From Pseudomonas allokribbensis (GTDB lineage: Bacteria; Pseudomonadota; Gammaproteobacteria; Pseudomonadales; Pseudomonadaceae): 64,000 bases of DNA. Position 1 is the first letter of the stretch; each line of letters begins with the position of its first letter. The position numbers were made by a program, and so were the translations under genes. Location of the stretch: positions 3,543,001-3,607,000 of the forward strand of contig NZ_CP062252.1 of NCBI RefSeq assembly GCF_014863605.1, in the 5' to 3' direction. Under the pieces are notes generated by a model. The model was not told the DNA's origin. It ran no database searches and was given only the letters and a program-made list of their open reading frames with translations. Below, one piece after another: positions 36,980-46,043 of the stretch.

Positions 36980-38605
36980 TCAAATCACAAACCGCGCCAC
37001 CATCGCATTCAAATCCACCGCCAGGCGCGACAGTTCGTGAGTCGCGGCGCTGGTCTGGTTGGCGCCGGCGGCCGATTGGGTGGCCAGGTCGCGGATGTTG
37101 ACCAGGTTGCGGTCGACTTCACGGGACACCTGCGCCTGCTCTTCCGAGGCACTGGCGATCACCAGGTTGCGCTCGTTGATCTGATTGATCGACTGGGTGA
37201 TCTGCTCCAGCGCGACGCCAGCGGCGCGGGCCATTTCAAGAGTGGACTGGGTGCGCTGGTTGCTTTGCTGCATCGACTCGACCGCTTCGCCGGTGCCGTT
37301 CTGGATGCCGGCGACCATTTTTTCGATTTCCTGGGTCGATTGCGCGGTGCGATGGGCCAGTGCGCGAACCTCGTCCGCCACCACGGCGAACCCGCGTCCG
37401 GCTTCACCGGCACGGGCTGCTTCGATGGCGGCGTTGAGCGCCAGCAGGTTGGTCTGTTCGGCGATGGCGCGGATCACGTCCAGCACCTTGCCGATGTCGC
37501 GGCCCTGAGCCGCCAGGCCTTCGATCATTTGCGCGGTGTTCTGCACGTCGTGGGTCATGGTCTGGATCGCGTCGACGGTTTTCACCACCTGGTCGCGACC
37601 TTCGCGGGCGGCGTGGGTCGACTGGTTCGACGCTTCGGAGGTCGACACCGCGTTGCGTGCGACCTCTTCCACCGCTGCGGTCATTTCGTTGACGGCGGTG
37701 GCGGCCTGTTCGATTTCGTCGTTCTGCTGTTGCAGGCCACGGGACGCTTCTTCGGTCACGGCGCTGAGTTCTTCGGCAGCGGCGCCCAGTTGCGTGGCGG
37801 AACCGGCAATCTGTTCGATGGTTTTACGCAGGTTGGCCTGCATCGCGGCCAGGGCTTCAAGCAGTCGTGCCGGTTCGTCCTTGCCGTCGATTTCGATGGC
37901 TTTGGTCAAGTTGCCACCGGCGATGGTTTGCGCGGCAGCGACGGCACGGTTCAACGGGGTGACGATGCTGCGGGTCAGCAGCCAGGCCAACAACACCGTG
38001 GCAAATGCCGCGAAGACCGCCACGATGACAATGCCGGTGATCGCGCTGTCGTAGTGTTCACCGGCCTGAATGGACGCGTCCTTGGCACCGGCGGCATTGA
38101 TCGCAATCAGTTTGTTGAGCTGCTCGCCCATCTGGTCGGTGCCGTCCTTGATCTTCGTGTTGATCAGGGTGCGCATGTCCTCGACCTTGTCCTGACGCGA
38201 CAAGTCCATCATCTGGTTCTGGGCTTGCAGGTAGTTGTCCAGGGTCGTCGCGAAAGCCTGGTATTGCGCGCGCTCTTCACTCTCGGCCGGCAATGCGGCG
38301 TAGGCGGCCTGAGCGCTGCGTACCTTGTCCACCAGCACGCCGATGCGAGTCTGTGCTTCTTGCAGGCCGGCAGCGTCACGGTTGACCAGAATGCGGAACG
38401 ACAGGATCCGCAGGCGCAAGACGTTTTCCGTCACCACGCCAAGGTAAGTGACGCTGGGCAACTGATTGGTCTGCATTTCGACAGAGGCCTGGCGGATGAC
38501 CGACATGCGGTTGACGGCGAACACGCCGAGCACGATCACCAGCAGGGCAATAAAGGCAAAACCGAGGAAGGCACGGGGCGCGATATTCAGATTACGCAAG
38601 GACAT
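36980..38605 (-). CDS. Methyl-accepting chemotaxis protein
   Basis: A 541-residue chemoreceptor: TM1 at about residues 12-32, a four-helix-bundle-like (4HB_MCP) periplasmic domain at about 33-187, TM2 at about 188-210, HAMP to about 263, and a signalling domain whose hairpin tip is [41 protein letters not shown]. The ligand is unknown. No CheB/CheR-binding pentapeptide ends the protein. It is not linked to other chemotaxis genes here. Confidence 0.93.
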   Translation of the reverse strand: MSLRNLNIAPRAFLGFAFIALLVIVLGVFAVNRMSVIRQASVEMQTNQLPSVTYLGVVTENVLRLRILSFRILVNRDAAGLQEAQTRIGVLVDKVRSAQAAYAALPAESEERAQYQAFATTLDNYLQAQNQMMDLSRQDKVEDMRTLINTKIKDGTDQMGEQLNKLIAINAAGAKDASIQAGEHYDSAITGIVIVAVFAAFATVLLAWLLTRSIVTPLNRAVAAAQTIAGGNLTKAIEIDGKDEPARLLEALAAMQANLRKTIEQIAGSATQLGAAAEELSAVTEEASRGLQQQNDEIEQAATAVNEMTAAVEEVARNAVSTSEASNQSTHAAREGRDQVVKTVDAIQTMTHDVQNTAQMIEGLAAQGRDIGKVLDVIRAIAEQTNLLALNAAIEAARAGEAGRGFAVVADEVRALAHRTAQSTQEIEKMVAGIQNGTGEAVESMQQSNQRTQSTLEMARAAGVALEQITQSINQINERNLVIASASEEQAQVSREVDRNLVNIRDLATQSAAGANQTSAATHELSRLAVDLNAMVARFVI

Positions 38606-38781
38606 AGGAAGGCTCTCGGAAAGTCGAAGCTAAGAGCATCCATGCCGTAATCACTGGCCCGCGAGGGCGGGCTTCAGTCCGGCGTCACTGTTTGTGGAAG
38701 TCTTGTGTGCGCCTGATCTTTATATCGGCCACCCTTGAGGAATTTTGCAGGTAAAGAACAAATATTTTTCAAATTATTGCG

Positions 38782-38805
38782 AGTGTTTCGCTATTGAAAC
38801 ACCCG
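38782..38805. terminator. Small hairpin 3' of the glycerate kinase gene
   Basis: Arms GTGTTTC and GAAACAC (38784-38790 and 38797-38803) lie in AT-rich sequence 26 bp past the end of the glycerate kinase gene. There is no strong T run, so this is a weak terminator call. Confidence 0.4.
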
Positions 38806-38829
38806 ACGTTTTAGATGATGGGTGACAGG

Positions 38830-39969
38830 TCAGTCCGGAGTCGCCATGCGCCAGACGCGGGCAATGTCCGTAGCGCGCTCGCGCAGCAGACGCGGTGCTT
38901 CGGCGCAGGCTTGTTCCAGCGTCATCGGACCGCTGGTGACGGCGAATGCGGCGTCGATGCCGTGACCGTAGAGTTCTTGATAGCCCTCGCCGAGGGTGCC
39001 GGCAATGACGATCACGGGGACGCCGTGTTGCTTGGCGATCCGCGCGACGCCAAACGGGGTTTTGCCGCGCAAGGTCTGCGCGTCGAAGCGCCCTTCCCCG
39101 GTGATCACCAGATCTGCGCCTTTCACTGCATCGGCCAGCCCGACCAATTCGGCGACCACTTCAACCCCGGCCTGGAACCGCGCGCCGAGAAACGCTTTGG
39201 CTGCAAAACCCAGTCCGCCCGCTGCACCGCTGCCCGGCTCATCACGAACGTCTTTATCCAACGCTTGCGCGCAGAGTTCGGCGAAGTGGCCCAGCGCCTG
39301 ATCCAGTTGCTGCACTTGTGCGGGTGATGCGCCTTTCTGCGGGCCGAAAATCGCCGAGGCGCCATGGGGGCCGCATAGGGGATTGTTGACGTCGGCGGCG
39401 ATGTCGAAACGGACTTGTGCCAGACGCGGGTCCAGTTCGTTGAGGTCCAGCTTGGCGAGTTGCGCCAGCGCGAGGCCGCCCGGCACCAGTGATTGCCCTT
39501 GAGCGTCCAGCAACTTCACGCCCAGCGCCTGCATTGCACCAGCGCCGCCGTCATTGGTGGCGCTGCCGCCGATGGCGAGGATCACCCGTTGTGCGCCTGC
39601 ATCCAGCGCTGCGCGGATCAATTCGCCCGTGCCGAAGGTACTGCTGATGCACGCATCGCGTTGCCCCGGCGGCACCAGTTGCAGACCACTGGCCTCGGCC
39701 ATTTCGATGATCGCGGTGTGGTTATGCGGCAACCAGCCCCACGCCGCTTCGACCGCCGCACCCAACGGACCACGCACGCGGGTGCGGCGCAGTTCACCTT
39801 CACACGCGGCGAGAATCGACTCCACCGTGCCTTCGCCACCGTCGGCCATCGGGCATTTGACCAGCGTCGCCTGCGGCCAGACCTGCGCCAGACCCAGCGC
39901 AATGGCTTCTGCAACGCCTTGGGCACTCAGGCTGTCCTTGAACGAATCGGGGGCGATGACGATTTTCAT
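38830..39969 (-). CDS. garK: Glycerate kinase (GarK/GlxK type)
   Basis: A 379-residue class II glycerate kinase with the N-terminal signature MKIVIAPDSFKDSLSA and the conserved segments MADGGEGTVES, AIGGSATNDGGAGAMQALG and ITGEGRFDAQT. It phosphorylates D-glycerate to 2-phosphoglycerate, the last step of glucarate, galactarate or glyoxylate breakdown. The start at 39969 is clear; the frame to 40038 is an extension by an alternative codon. It lies 91 bp downstream of the CdaR-type regulator gene on the same strand and probably shares its transcript. Confidence 0.92.
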   Translation of the reverse strand: MKIVIAPDSFKDSLSAQGVAEAIALGLAQVWPQATLVKCPMADGGEGTVESILAACEGELRRTRVRGPLGAAVEAAWGWLPHNHTAIIEMAEASGLQLVPPGQRDACISSTFGTGELIRAALDAGAQRVILAIGGSATNDGGAGAMQALGVKLLDAQGQSLVPGGLALAQLAKLDLNELDPRLAQVRFDIAADVNNPLCGPHGASAIFGPQKGASPAQVQQLDQALGHFAELCAQALDKDVRDEPGSGAAGGLGFAAKAFLGARFQAGVEVVAELVGLADAVKGADLVITGEGRFDAQTLRGKTPFGVARIAKQHGVPVIVIAGTLGEGYQELYGHGIDAAFAVTSGPMTLEQACAEAPRLLRERATDIARVWRMATPD

Positions 39970-40060
39970 GCGAATTCTCCAGTTCCAATGCCCCTCATGC
40001 TGCCAGTCGCTTTGCGCGTTGACGCCTGTCCGCTGCACAAGTTGGATAGGCGTTTATTGT

Positions 40061-41185
40061 TCATTTCGACAAATCGTCAGTCTGCGGCAGCAATTGCACC
40101 CCCAGATACAACGCCAGCATCCCGTCGAGCCTCAGCGGATCGACCCCGCTCAACTCGGCAATTCGCTCCATCCGATAGCGCAGGCTGTTGCGGTGAATCC
40201 CCAACGCATCCGCGCAAGCCTGGCTCTGCCCGTCGTGATCGCACCAACTGCGCAGGGTCGCGAGCAACTGGCCGTTGTTGTCCTTGGCGATGACCTTGCG
40301 CAACGGTTTGAGCAGTTCATCCAGCGCATCATCGTTGCGATGGCGCCAGAGCATGACCGGCAAGCGATAGCGATTGAGAGTCAGCAGCCGTGAACGGGGC
40401 AACACTTCGCGGCCATAGGCGAGCAAGTCGCCGACCCGTCGATAGCAACGGCGCAACCCGGCCAGCCCATCGGCCTGCCCACCGACAGCAATGCGCAGGA
40501 TGTTCCAGCCCAGGCCATCGAGTTTTTCCAGCAAACGATCATGCTCGACGTTCTGACTCGCTGGCCGGCACCACAGCAGTGACGACTTCGCGGAACTCAC
40601 GCACCAGCTGTCCGGATAGCGCGTCATCAACCAGGCACTCAGCGCCTCGACGGTCTGCCCCGGCCCATGCTCCAGACCTAATTCAAACAGATAGGGCACC
40701 CGCGTCAGTTGCGGTTTCAGCCCGAGTTGCTGAGCTTCATCCACCAAACGCGGCGAGTCCCCTGCTTCGCTCAACAGCAGCGCAAGCAAGTCATCGCAGC
40801 GTTGCCGCCGCCACTGCTGCTCGGATTGCTGATTGCGCTGGCCAACGAGCATTTCAGCCGTCATGCGCACCAGTTCGGCGTAAGTGCGCAATTGCTCCGG
40901 CTCACCGGTGATCCCGAGCACACCGATCAAACGCTGATCGAGCAGCAACGGCAGATTGATCCCCGGCTGCACGCCTTTCAGATGCACCGCCGTCTGCGCG
41001 TCAATCTCCACTACTCTCCCGTTGGCCAGCACCAGTTGCGCACCTTCGTGACGGGTGTTGATCCGCTCCGGCTCGCCACTGCCGAGGATCAGCCCCTGGC
41101 TGTCCATGACGTTGACGTTGTACGGCAAAATGGCCATGGCCCGGTCGACGATGTCCTGGGCGAGGTCGTGATCGAGTTCGAACAT
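40061..41185 (-). CDS. cdaR: CdaR-family sugar-diacid regulator
   Basis: A 374-residue activator of the CdaR/SdaR family: an N-terminal sugar-diacid-binding domain (about residues 1-135, starting LDHDLAQDIVDRAMAILPYNVNVMD), a GAF-like middle part, and a C-terminal PucR-type helix-turn-helix (QACADALGIHRNSLRYRMERIAELSG at about 320-346). CdaR responds to glucarate, galactarate or glycerate. It is divergent from the MFS transporter and upstream of glycerate kinase, both likely targets. Confidence 0.9.
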   Translation of the reverse strand: MFELDHDLAQDIVDRAMAILPYNVNVMDSQGLILGSGEPERINTRHEGAQLVLANGRVVEIDAQTAVHLKGVQPGINLPLLLDQRLIGVLGITGEPEQLRTYAELVRMTAEMLVGQRNQQSEQQWRRQRCDDLLALLLSEAGDSPRLVDEAQQLGLKPQLTRVPYLFELGLEHGPGQTVEALSAWLMTRYPDSWCVSSAKSSLLWCRPASQNVEHDRLLEKLDGLGWNILRIAVGGQADGLAGLRRCYRRVGDLLAYGREVLPRSRLLTLNRYRLPVMLWRHRNDDALDELLKPLRKVIAKDNNGQLLATLRSWCDHDGQSQACADALGIHRNSLRYRMERIAELSGVDPLRLDGMLALYLGVQLLPQTDDLSK

Positions 41186-41230
41186 AAGGGCTGGAATCCT
41201 TGAAAACAGGCGCGGACGGTTGTTCACCCG

Positions 41231-41258
41231 CACAGGGTCTGGCGGCAAACCCTGTGCT
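41231..41258. promoter_or_regulatory. Inverted repeat, candidate CdaR operator
   Basis: Perfect 9-bp arms GCACAGGGT (41231-41239) and ACCCTGTGC (41250-41258) with a 10-bp spacer lie in the 171-bp divergent region between cdaR and the MFS gene. A third GCACA half-site follows at 41263-41267. The position fits control of both promoters. Confidence 0.55.
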
Positions 41259-41356
41259 CAGGCACAAAGACAATCCGGCCAAAGGTGGCCGAGACTCTCA
41301 GGGCGATCAACGTTACCCTTTGCATCGCAAAAAATCATAATAAAGAGAGAGCCGCC

Positions 41357-42667
41357 ATGTCGCAGAGCGCCGCTGCCGCCCAGACCATCGATGACGATAA
41401 AAATGCCGTCTACAAACGCATCACCCTGCGTTTGATCCCCTTCATCTTCATCTGCTACCTGTTCAACTACCTCGACCGGGTCAACGTTGGATTCGCCAAA
41501 CTGCAGATGCTTGACGCGCTGAAATTCAGCGAAACCGTGTACGGCCTTGATGCCGGCATCTTCTTCATCGGCTACGTGCTGTGCGGCGTACCGAGCAACC
41601 TGGCCCTGACCAAATTCGGCCCACGGCGCTGGATTGCCGTGATGATGATCACCTGGGGCACGCTGTCGACCTGCCTGCTGTTCGTCACCACGCCGACCGA
41701 GTTCTACACTTTGCGCCTGTTCACTGGCGCCGCCGAAGCCGGGTTCTTCCCGGGCGTGGTGCTCTATCTCTCGCAGTGGTTCCCGACCTTTCGCCGTGGC
41801 CGGATCATGGCGCTGTTCATGTCGGCGATCCCGGTGTCGGGCCTGCTCGGCAGCCCGTTTTCTGGCTGGATCTTGAATCACTTCGCTGCGGGCCAGGGCG
41901 GTTTGGCTGGCTGGCAGTGGATGTTCCTGCTGCAAGGTATTCCGACCGTGATACTGGGCGCACTCGCCTACTTCCTGCTCAGCGACAACTTCGCCAACGC
42001 CAAATGGCTGACCCCTCACGAGCGTTCGGTGCTGGAAGCGGATCAGGCGGAAGACCTGGCGAACAAACCGAAAACCACCTCCGATTCGCTGATCGCGGTG
42101 TTCAAGAATCCGGCCATCTGGGCGTTTGGCCTGATCTACTTCTGCATCCAGAGCGGCGTGTACGCGATCAACTTCTGGCTGCCGTCGATCATCAAGAACC
42201 TCGGTTTCAGCGACAACCTGGTGATTGGCTGGTTGAGTGCGATTCCGTATCTGCTGGCGGCGGTGTTCATGCTGGTGGTCGGGCGTTCGGCGGACTTGCG
42301 CAAAGAACGCCGCTGGCATTTGGTGGTGCCGATGTTGATGGGCGCTGTCGGCCTGCTGATCGCGGTGAACTTCGCGGCGAATCCGGCGATTGCGATTCTC
42401 GGCCTGACCATTGCGACCATGGGCGCGCTGACTGGGCTGCCGATGTTCTGGCCGGTGCCGACTGCCATGCTGAGCGCAGGGGCTGCGGCGGGTGGTCTGG
42501 CATTGATCAACTCCATGGGGCAGATGGCGGGGTTCTTGAGCCCTTACCTTGTGGGTTGGGTCAAGGACAGCACCGGGTCGACAGATGCGGCGCTTTACCT
42601 GCTGGCGGGGGTGATTGTTGGCGGGAGTCTGCTGGCGTTGCGGATGACGCGGACGTTGCGGGCCTGA
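41357..42667 (+). CDS. MFS sugar-acid transporter (GudP/GarP-like)
   Basis: A 436-residue anion:cation symporter-family permease with 12 membrane segments and the signature ICYLFNYLDRVNVGFAKLQM. Its divergence from cdaR and linkage to glycerate kinase suggest import of D-glycerate or an aldarate such as glucarate. Relatives also carry phthalate or tartrate, so the substrate is inferred from context. A clear terminator follows. Confidence 0.88.
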   Translation: MSQSAAAAQTIDDDKNAVYKRITLRLIPFIFICYLFNYLDRVNVGFAKLQMLDALKFSETVYGLDAGIFFIGYVLCGVPSNLALTKFGPRRWIAVMMITWGTLSTCLLFVTTPTEFYTLRLFTGAAEAGFFPGVVLYLSQWFPTFRRGRIMALFMSAIPVSGLLGSPFSGWILNHFAAGQGGLAGWQWMFLLQGIPTVILGALAYFLLSDNFANAKWLTPHERSVLEADQAEDLANKPKTTSDSLIAVFKNPAIWAFGLIYFCIQSGVYAINFWLPSIIKNLGFSDNLVIGWLSAIPYLLAAVFMLVVGRSADLRKERRWHLVVPMLMGAVGLLIAVNFAANPAIAILGLTIATMGALTGLPMFWPVPTAMLSAGAAAGGLALINSMGQMAGFLSPYLVGWVKDSTGSTDAALYLLAGVIVGGSLLALRMTRTLRA

Positions 42668-42683
42668 TTATTGGCAGACACAC

Positions 42684-42711
42684 AAAAACGGCCCACTTCG
42701 GCCGTTTTTTA
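42684..42711. terminator. Rho-independent terminator, MFS gene / DUF6124 gene
   Basis: A stem AAAACGGCC / GGCCGTTTT with a 6-base loop and A/T runs on both sides, between convergent genes. Confidence 0.85.
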
Positions 42712-42729
42712 TTGTTGCTCTACGATCGG

Positions 42730-43101
42730 TCAGGGCCGGGCTTCAGCCGCCGTGTCCAGATTATCCAGCACCCGATTTACCGCCAGTTCCGCCAGCATGA
42801 TCAGTTGCCCGATACCCAGCAGGACGTGCCGCTGCGGCGCATCGATCATCCCGGCGAAATCGCTGGCCATGGTTTTGGCGGAGGTCAGGGTTTCGCAGGC
42901 GTCGGCCAACAGTTCTTCGCTTGGGATGCCGGGGGCGATGAGGTAGCGGGCGTTGGGTTTGAGCAGCGGTTTTCTGGGGTGGAACGGATTGAGGTAGTGA
43001 TCGAGCGCGCGTTCGGCGGCTTCGTGGAATTTCTTGGAATCGAGGGTTTCGTAGGGTGAGGTGGTGTCGGCTTCGGGTGGATTGGGTGTTGGTTTGATCA
43101 C
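42730..43101 (-). CDS. DUF6124-type small protein
   Basis: A 123-residue cytoplasmic protein that I recognise as the DUF6124/DUF3077-like group common in fluorescent pseudomonads. The typical layout is a Pro-rich start (MIKPTPNPPE), then helices with AAERALDHYLNP and ADACETLTSAKTMASDFAGMIDAPQRHVLLGIGQLIMLAELAVNRVLD. No function is known. Its upstream region is unusually rich in hairpins, which may control its expression. Confidence 0.75.
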   Translation of the reverse strand: MIKPTPNPPEADTTSPYETLDSKKFHEAAERALDHYLNPFHPRKPLLKPNARYLIAPGIPSEELLADACETLTSAKTMASDFAGMIDAPQRHVLLGIGQLIMLAELAVNRVLDNLDTAAEARP

Positions 43102-43459
43102 GTTTGAATCTCCAAATCAGAAAAATGGAGCCATCAAACTTCGCTACCAAACGAAGAGGTGGTGGCCATACACGGGTTGGTAGACCGGTGACTTGGAGAA
43201 CCGGCGCGCTCGAAAGCGCCCCACGCATGGCCACCATAAAAGCACGGACGGATAAGCGTCCGAATACGGTGAGTTGCGCAACAAGTCAGAACCGGGCTAC
43301 CAAACCCCATCGCTGTTTTTCAGCGACGGGACAACGATAAAACCCGGCCCCCTAAGCGCACAAGCCGGCGGATTCTGGCTTAGTCGTAGGCAACGGCGCA
43401 AGGTTGTGTAGCCTGGGGTGCGTGTCTGAACATGTCCTTTAAACGCCACGATTAAACGC
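43102..43459 (-). promoter_or_regulatory. Gene-free, hairpin-rich region upstream of the DUF6124 gene
   Basis: This 358-bp stretch holds no gene I can support but has at least six inverted repeats in a row: CTTCG/CGAAG (43139-43156); TGGTGGCCAT/ATGGCCACCA (43160-43169, 43227-43236), which encloses GGCGC/GCGCC (43203-43220) and CCGGT/ACCGG (43185-43204); CGGACG/CGTCCG (43245-43262); CCGGG/CCCGG (43292-43347) around TCGCTG/CAGCGA (43310-43326); and CTAAGC/GCTTAG (43352-43383). As the 5' leader of the minus-strand DUF6124 gene it could be a structured RNA, or it could be a cluster of REP-like elements. Confidence 0.6.
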
Positions 43460-43825
43460 TCACAAGATCCCCGTTTTTGCATCCAGCTCCAGCACCAATC
43501 CCCCCGGCATCTGCACAAAAATCTGCCAAACCCCATCCTCCGGCACCTGCGCCACCTGATACGGCAACCCACTACCCTGCACCCGCTTCAAAACCACCGC
43601 CGCGTCTTCATCGGTACGAAACGCAATATGACTCAACGCCGCCTCATCCAGCACGGGCTGCTCAATCACATGCACCAACGCTTCCCCATCCTGATACAAC
43701 CACCGCCCGGGAAACGGAAACGGCGGCCGCCGCCCCGGCGTCAGTCCCAGTAACGCACCAAAAGCATCCTGCAGCGCCTGACCGTCAGCGGTGTTGAAGG
43801 CCAGATGATCGAATGTCCACGTCAT
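43460..43825 (-). CDS. VOC-superfamily (glyoxalase-like) protein
   Basis: A 121-residue vicinal-oxygen-chelate protein with paired beta-alpha-beta-beta-beta modules. Metal-site-type residues are seen in FDHLAFN (His), LSHIAFRT (His) and GLVLELDAK (Glu). The reaction is unknown. It is divergent from the LysR gene, which may regulate it. Confidence 0.82.
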   Translation of the reverse strand: MTWTFDHLAFNTADGQALQDAFGALLGLTPGRRPPFPFPGRWLYQDGEALVHVIEQPVLDEAALSHIAFRTDEDAAVVLKRVQGSGLPYQVAQVPEDGVWQIFVQMPGGLVLELDAKTGIL

Positions 43826-43922
43826 GTCTGTCTCCTGCGGTTATTCAGGATTCCAGTATCTGCGCTTGCCAATCCCGGAAAAATCCCGCAAAACGCCAAG
43901 GATCTTCAACGGATTTTTACTA

Positions 43923-44822
43923 ATGAGCTCGATCCTCGATCTGGAAATCTTTGTCCGCACCGCCGACTCCGGCAGCATTTCCGCCGCCGCCCGGGCGCTG
44001 GAGTTGACCCCGGCCGCCGCCAGCATCGCGCTGAAACGCCTGGAAACCCGCCTCGGCATCCGCCTCTTCGCCCGCTCGACCCGCAGCATGCGTCTGACCG
44101 AAGAAGGCCGGCGCTATCTGGAAAGCGTGCGTCTGGCGCTGGCCACACTGGCCGAGGGCGAGCAGGCGCTGAAGCAGCAGACCGAAGGCCTGAGCGGTGT
44201 GCTGCAACTGGCGGCGCCGTCGGACTTCGGGCGCAACGTATTGCTGCCGTGGCTGGACGATTTCAAACGCGAGCATCCGCACATTCAACTGCAATTGCTG
44301 CTCAACGACCGGCATGCGGATCTGTTTCGCGAGACGGTGGACGTGGCGCTGCGCTTTGGCGTGCCGAGTGATTCGACGCTGGTGGCGTTGCCGATTCTGC
44401 CTGAGCATCGTCGCGTGGCCTGCGCCAGCCCTGCGTATCTGGAGCGTCACGGCACACCGCTAAACCCCGCCGAACTGAGCGAACACAGCGCCCTTCTCTA
44501 CTTGCGCAATGGCCGGCCCTATAACACCTGGCGTTTCCATCGCGACGACGAAACGGTCGAGGTCGAAGTACGCGGCGACTACCTCAGCGACGACGGCGAA
44601 GTCGCCCGCCGCTGGGCACTCGTAGGCCATGGCATCGCCTACAAGGCCTGGCTCGATGTGGTCGAGGACGTGCGTGCCGGGCGGCTGGTGACCCTGTTCG
44701 ATGATTGGCACGGCGAGAGCGTGCCGTTCAATCTGCTGTGCCCGCATCGAGTGCAGGTGTCGGAACGGGTCAAGGTGTTGCAGGCGTTTTTGCGCGAGCG
44801 CTGCGAGGCATTGCGTCGATAA
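43923..44822 (+). CDS. LysR-family transcriptional regulator
   Basis: A 299-residue LysR regulator with an N-terminal winged helix (LEIFVRTADSGSISAAARALELTPAAASIALKRLETRLGIRLFARSTRSMRLTEEG at about residues 6-61) and a LysR-substrate domain. ATG at 43923 is the family start. The subgroup with STRSMRLTEEG and the C-terminal LCPHRVQVSERVKVLQAFL is that of CrgA/DmlR-like regulators. Possible targets are the divergent VOC gene and the downstream aldo/keto reductase. Confidence 0.9.
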   Translation: MSSILDLEIFVRTADSGSISAAARALELTPAAASIALKRLETRLGIRLFARSTRSMRLTEEGRRYLESVRLALATLAEGEQALKQQTEGLSGVLQLAAPSDFGRNVLLPWLDDFKREHPHIQLQLLLNDRHADLFRETVDVALRFGVPSDSTLVALPILPEHRRVACASPAYLERHGTPLNPAELSEHSALLYLRNGRPYNTWRFHRDDETVEVEVRGDYLSDDGEVARRWALVGHGIAYKAWLDVVEDVRAGRLVTLFDDWHGESVPFNLLCPHRVQVSERVKVLQAFLRERCEALRR

Positions 44823-44891
44823 ATTCACTTTGCCCTGCCGGACGCTTCTGGTATTTGATTGAAGCTTTCCCACCGACAAAAGGATTTCGGC

Positions 44892-45905
44892 ATGAGCTAT
44901 CGCACACTGGGTCACTCGGGGTTGCAGGTGTCCACCCTCACCCTCGGCACGATGATGTTTGGCGAACAGACCAGCGCGGAAGATTCGCTGCGCATCATCG
45001 ACAAGGCCTGGGATCAGGGCATCAACTTCATCGACACCGCGGACGTCTACACCAATGGCCGCTCGGAAGAGATCGTCGGCGAAGCCATCGCCCGTCATCG
45101 TCATGAGTGGGTGCTGGCGACCAAGGTCGGTTTCGGCCCGGTGGACGGCGTGCCGAACCGCAGCGGTCTGAGCCGCAAACACCTCTTCAATGGTCTTGAG
45201 GCCAGCCTGACCCGGCTCGGCACCGACTACCTCGACATCTATTACCTGCACCGCGAAGACCACAACACGCCGCTGGAAGTGACGATTTCGGCCATTGGCG
45301 ATCTGATTCGCCAGGGCAAGATCCGTTATTGGGGCCTGTCGAACTATCGCGGCTGGCGGATTGCCGAGGTGATTCGCGTGGCGGACAAACTGGGCGTCGA
45401 TCGTCCGGTGATCAGCCAGCCGCTGTACAACATCGTCAACCGTCAGGCCGAGACCGAACAGATCACCGCCGCCCAGACTTACGGCCTCGGCGTCGTGCCT
45501 TACAGCCCGCTGGCCCGTGGCGTGCTCAGCGGCAAGTACGCGCCGGACGTAACCCCGGACGCCAACAGCCGTGCCGGGCGCCAGGACAAGCGGATTCTGG
45601 AGACTGAATGGCGGGTGGAGTCGTTGCGCATTGCCCAGCAGATCCAGCAATACACCAAGGAGCGTGGAGTCGGGATTGTCGAGTTTGCGATTGCCTGGGT
45701 GCTGAACAACGGCGCGGTGACATCGGCAATTGTCGGACCGCGTACGGAAGAACAGTGGGATGCGTACACCAAGGCGCAGGCGGTGAAGATTACCGCGGAG
45801 GATGAGGCGTTTATCGATTCGCTGGTGACGCCGGGGCATGCGTCGACGCCGGGGTTCAATGATGTGAGCCATTTTGTGTCGGGGCGCAAACCGCGTCAGC
45901 CTTAA
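44892..45905 (+). CDS. Aldo/keto reductase
   Basis: A 337-residue NADPH-dependent aldo/keto reductase with the (beta/alpha)8 signatures: catalytic Asp and Tyr in FIDTADVYTNGRSEEIVGEA, Lys in VLATKVGFG and His in DIYYLHREDHNTPLE. The cofactor site is in AIVGPRTEEQ. It belongs to the AKR group near YajO and Tas; its substrate is unknown. It starts 69 bp after the LysR gene and may be its target. Confidence 0.9.
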   Translation: MSYRTLGHSGLQVSTLTLGTMMFGEQTSAEDSLRIIDKAWDQGINFIDTADVYTNGRSEEIVGEAIARHRHEWVLATKVGFGPVDGVPNRSGLSRKHLFNGLEASLTRLGTDYLDIYYLHREDHNTPLEVTISAIGDLIRQGKIRYWGLSNYRGWRIAEVIRVADKLGVDRPVISQPLYNIVNRQAETEQITAAQTYGLGVVPYSPLARGVLSGKYAPDVTPDANSRAGRQDKRILETEWRVESLRIAQQIQQYTKERGVGIVEFAIAWVLNNGAVTSAIVGPRTEEQWDAYTKAQAVKITAEDEAFIDSLVTPGHASTPGFNDVSHFVSGRKPRQP

Positions 45906-46043
45906 GCACCTATGCTTCGACACAGGTCCTGCTCTCACGGGATCTGTGTCGAATGTTGGAAATATCGATCACTCGGCCAATATTCAGCACAAAAACCACG
46001 TATCCTGCGCGCCCCGTTTGACCATCACCCCCGCGAGGACAGT

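Noticed and set aside
37037..38650. A 537-codon plus-strand frame opposite the chemoreceptor
   Set aside because: Shadow of an unmistakable methyl-accepting chemotaxis protein.
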